Source of the DNA: an uncultured Chlorobiaceae bacterium
GTDB lineage: Bacteria; Bacteroidota; Chlorobiia; Chlorobiales; Chlorobiaceae
Direction of reading: 5' to 3'
Assembly: GCA_903904495.1 (NCBI GenBank)
Contig: CAIVCU010000438.1
Coordinates: forward strand, 1 to 6,618
DNA: 6,618 bases
The translations under genes were made by a program, and so were the position numbers. Positions 6,573-6,618 of the stretch are shown here, in pieces. The notes beneath the pieces were generated by a model that saw nothing but the letters and a program-made list of their open reading frames with translations, did not search any database and was not told the origin of the DNA. Numbering within the stretch: position 1 is the first letter of the stretch; every line of letters begins with the position of its first letter.

Positions 6573-6618
6573 AACTGCCCTGTCGTTTGAATTTTGAAAG
6601 CCTTTAATAAAATCAGAC

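Overview
The window looks like ordinary core chromosome from a green sulfur bacterium (Chlorobi, Chlorobiaceae) or a close relative. The call rests on protein character. The sigma factor is the short type that starts directly with region 1.2, as in Bacteroidota/Chlorobi. ClpP has the N-terminal extension I associate with Chlorobi. Several genes lack a clear Shine-Dalgarno. Base composition is moderate by eye and even across the window. I see no mobile element, CRISPR array, RNA gene or sign of transfer.

Layout: five complete genes in two converging groups. On the plus strand, an LptF/LptG-family permease (62-1141) is followed after 7 bp by an S-adenosylmethionine hydrolase of the DUF62 family (1149-1955). 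A reading frame ending at 55 may be the tail of a further upstream gene of the same operon. On the minus strand, in transcription order, come clpP (6572-5895), valS (5837-3126) and the primary sigma factor rpoD (2953-2054). clpP and valS are 57 bp apart with no terminator between them, so they may be co-transcribed. valS and rpoD are separated by 172 bp that hold a large inverted repeat, the likely valS terminator, and probably the rpoD promoter. The two groups converge at 1956-2053, where a hairpin fits an rpoD terminator.

Roles: the permease belongs to the machinery that extracts lipopolysaccharide from the inner membrane. The DUF62 enzyme splits SAM to adenosine and methionine. RpoD directs housekeeping transcription. 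ValRS charges and proofreads tRNA-Val. ClpP is the proteolytic core of the Clp proteases. Apart from housekeeping there is no evident shared pathway.

No non-coding stretch exceeds 300 bases; the longest is 2954-3125. I did not find a previously undescribed system. The most interesting items are the nested inverted repeats between valS and rpoD, the altered promoter-recognition helix and inserted segment of the sigma factor, and the pairing of a SAM hydrolase with an LPS-export permease.
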